Shown one piece after another: positions 19,417-20,253 of a stretch of DNA of 20,253 bases (positions within the stretch are counted from its first letter, which is position 1; each line of letters starts with the position of its first letter). The DNA comes from Lichtheimia corymbifera B2541 (Eukaryota > Mucoromycota > Mucoromycetes > Mucorales > Lichtheimiaceae), in the NCBI GenBank assembly GCA_000697475.1, contig JNEU01001127.1:1-20253 (forward strand). Direction: 5' to 3'. The translations under genes were made by a program, and so were the position numbers. The notes below the pieces were generated by a model. The model saw only the letters and a program-made list of their open reading frames with translations, made no database searches and had not been told where the DNA came from.

Positions 19417-20253
19417 TACTTGACAATGAATAACCACCACTTGTCATATAGCATTATGGTTACAACATATGTAAAACCTAAAGATGCCCATAACTCAAAA
19501 TTTTACAATGAAACGTGGGGTCTTCAATCGAACAAAGGTGCGCGGCGGGATCAAGCGCACCTTGTGTAGAAGTTTCACGATCGTCGTGGCCAATCTCAGA
19601 TTCACCCAATGTCGCCACCAGCCAAAGTGGAATCCGGTCGACCTCTTGAATTTTTTTTTCGACTTTGGCTGGTGGTGACATCGCGAAATCTAGGATCGGC
19701 GAGGTTGATCGTGAAACTTGCACCCAAGGTGCGCTTCACCCCGACGAGCAACTTTGTTCGATTGAAGACCCCACGTTCCATTGTAAAGTTTAGAGACAAA
19801 TGTACTTCCTCGTTTTTACATATGCTGGAAGCATGATGCTATATGACAAGAGGTGTTTTTCATTGTGAAGTAGCTCGACCCTGATAGAGCGGAAGATGCG
19901 CAGGGGCGTGCATGTGTAACACACCTCATTTGCATGATACTTCACAATGAACAAACATCACTTGTCATATAGCATCATGGTTTTAGCATATGTAAAAACG
20001 TAAACCTGTGTGTATCTAGGGTTGACAAGCCTAATCGTGAAACATGATTGAAAAGGTGCGCTCGACTACGACGAGCAGTATTGTTCTATGAAAGAGCCCA
20101 TGTTCCATTGTAAAGTTTAGAGATAAATGTACTTCCTCGTTTTTACATATGCTGGAAGCATGATGCTATATGACAAGAGGTGTTTTTCATTGTGAAGTAG
20201 CTCGACCCTGATAGAGCGGAAGATGCGCAGGTGCGTGCATGTGTAACACACCT
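19417..20253. repeat. Composite MITE-like repeat block, right end
   Basis: This block has the same arm modules as 1-994. A plus-oriented arm (about 19417-19580), a hairpin (19609-19681) and a minus-oriented arm (about 19700-19880) form a palindromic unit. A further partial unit runs to the window end. Taken as reverse complement, 19866-20253 matches the first ~390 bases of the window closely. The 150-bp segment 19777-19926 is repeated at 20104-20253 with about two differences (offset 327). The window stops exactly at the end of that repeat. Confidence 0.85.
19609..19681. repeat. Short hairpin inside the right MITE unit
   Basis: The stem halves at 19609-19628 and 19662-19681 (ATGTCGCCACCAGCCAAAGT with ACTTTGGCTGGTGGTGACAT) have one mismatch. 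The loop again contains GTCGACCTCTTGAATTTTTT, as in the left hairpin. Confidence 0.85.

Overview
The window reads as a piece of a filamentous early-diverging fungus, most likely Mucoromycota (Mucorales-like). This is an inference. The supporting observations are several genes with many short introns (51-100 nt, GTAAGT-type donors, TAG/CAG acceptors), a fungal-type kelch/coiled-coil polarity protein, a fungal FHA protein, and a complete GDP-L-fucose synthase. Fucose-containing wall polymers are known from mucoralean fungi and are uncommon in Dikarya. I cannot name the species.

Layout. 1-994 is repetitive DNA: nested, partly palindromic MITE-like units. The repeat runs directly into the 3' half of a class IV aminotransferase (about 995-1529), which is a pseudogene carrying several single-base indels and an otherwise intact intron. 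From 1817 to 14440 lies an ordinary gene-dense block. It holds an NmrA-like oxidoreductase (+), a PXA/Nexin_C sorting-nexin-like protein (-), a PP2A activator PTPA/Rrd (-), RNA polymerase III subunit RPC11/POLR3K (+), a six-kelch Tea1/Kel-type polarity protein (-), GDP-L-fucose synthase (-) and an Fhl1-like FHA protein (-). I rebuilt exon-intron structures by joining reading frames across splice sites. Every multi-exon model gives a total coding length divisible by three, and several match the family length closely (107 aa for RPC11, 322 aa for GDP-fucose synthase, 317 aa for PTPA). The genes are housekeeping or cell-organisation functions and do not form a cluster. Neighbours are convergent (NmrA/PXA, RPC11/kelch), divergent (PTPA/RPC11) or tandem.

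From about 14640 to 19140 the character changes to a large imperfect inverted repeat. Its outer parts are built from a ~530-bp higher-order tandem repeat. Its inner parts carry two decayed, outward-facing copies of an unknown coding sequence, separated by a ~1.6 kb core with only weak ORFs. The right arm ends at two copies of the 19-bp Tn5 mosaic-end sequence used in tagmentation libraries (19157-19175 and 19204-19222). That is almost certainly a library or assembly artefact, so continuity between ~19150 and ~19223 should not be trusted. Beyond it lie a short ORF tail with AATAAA plus a 13-A tract, and then the same MITE-like repeat as at position 1, in inverted orientation. The window therefore starts and ends in the same repeat, as expected for a contig broken at a dispersed repeat.

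I do not see a convincing new functional system. The items most worth a second look are the central inverted repeat with its paired unknown ORFs, the palindromic MITE family, the poly-T lesion in the kelch gene, and the mosaic-end artefact.
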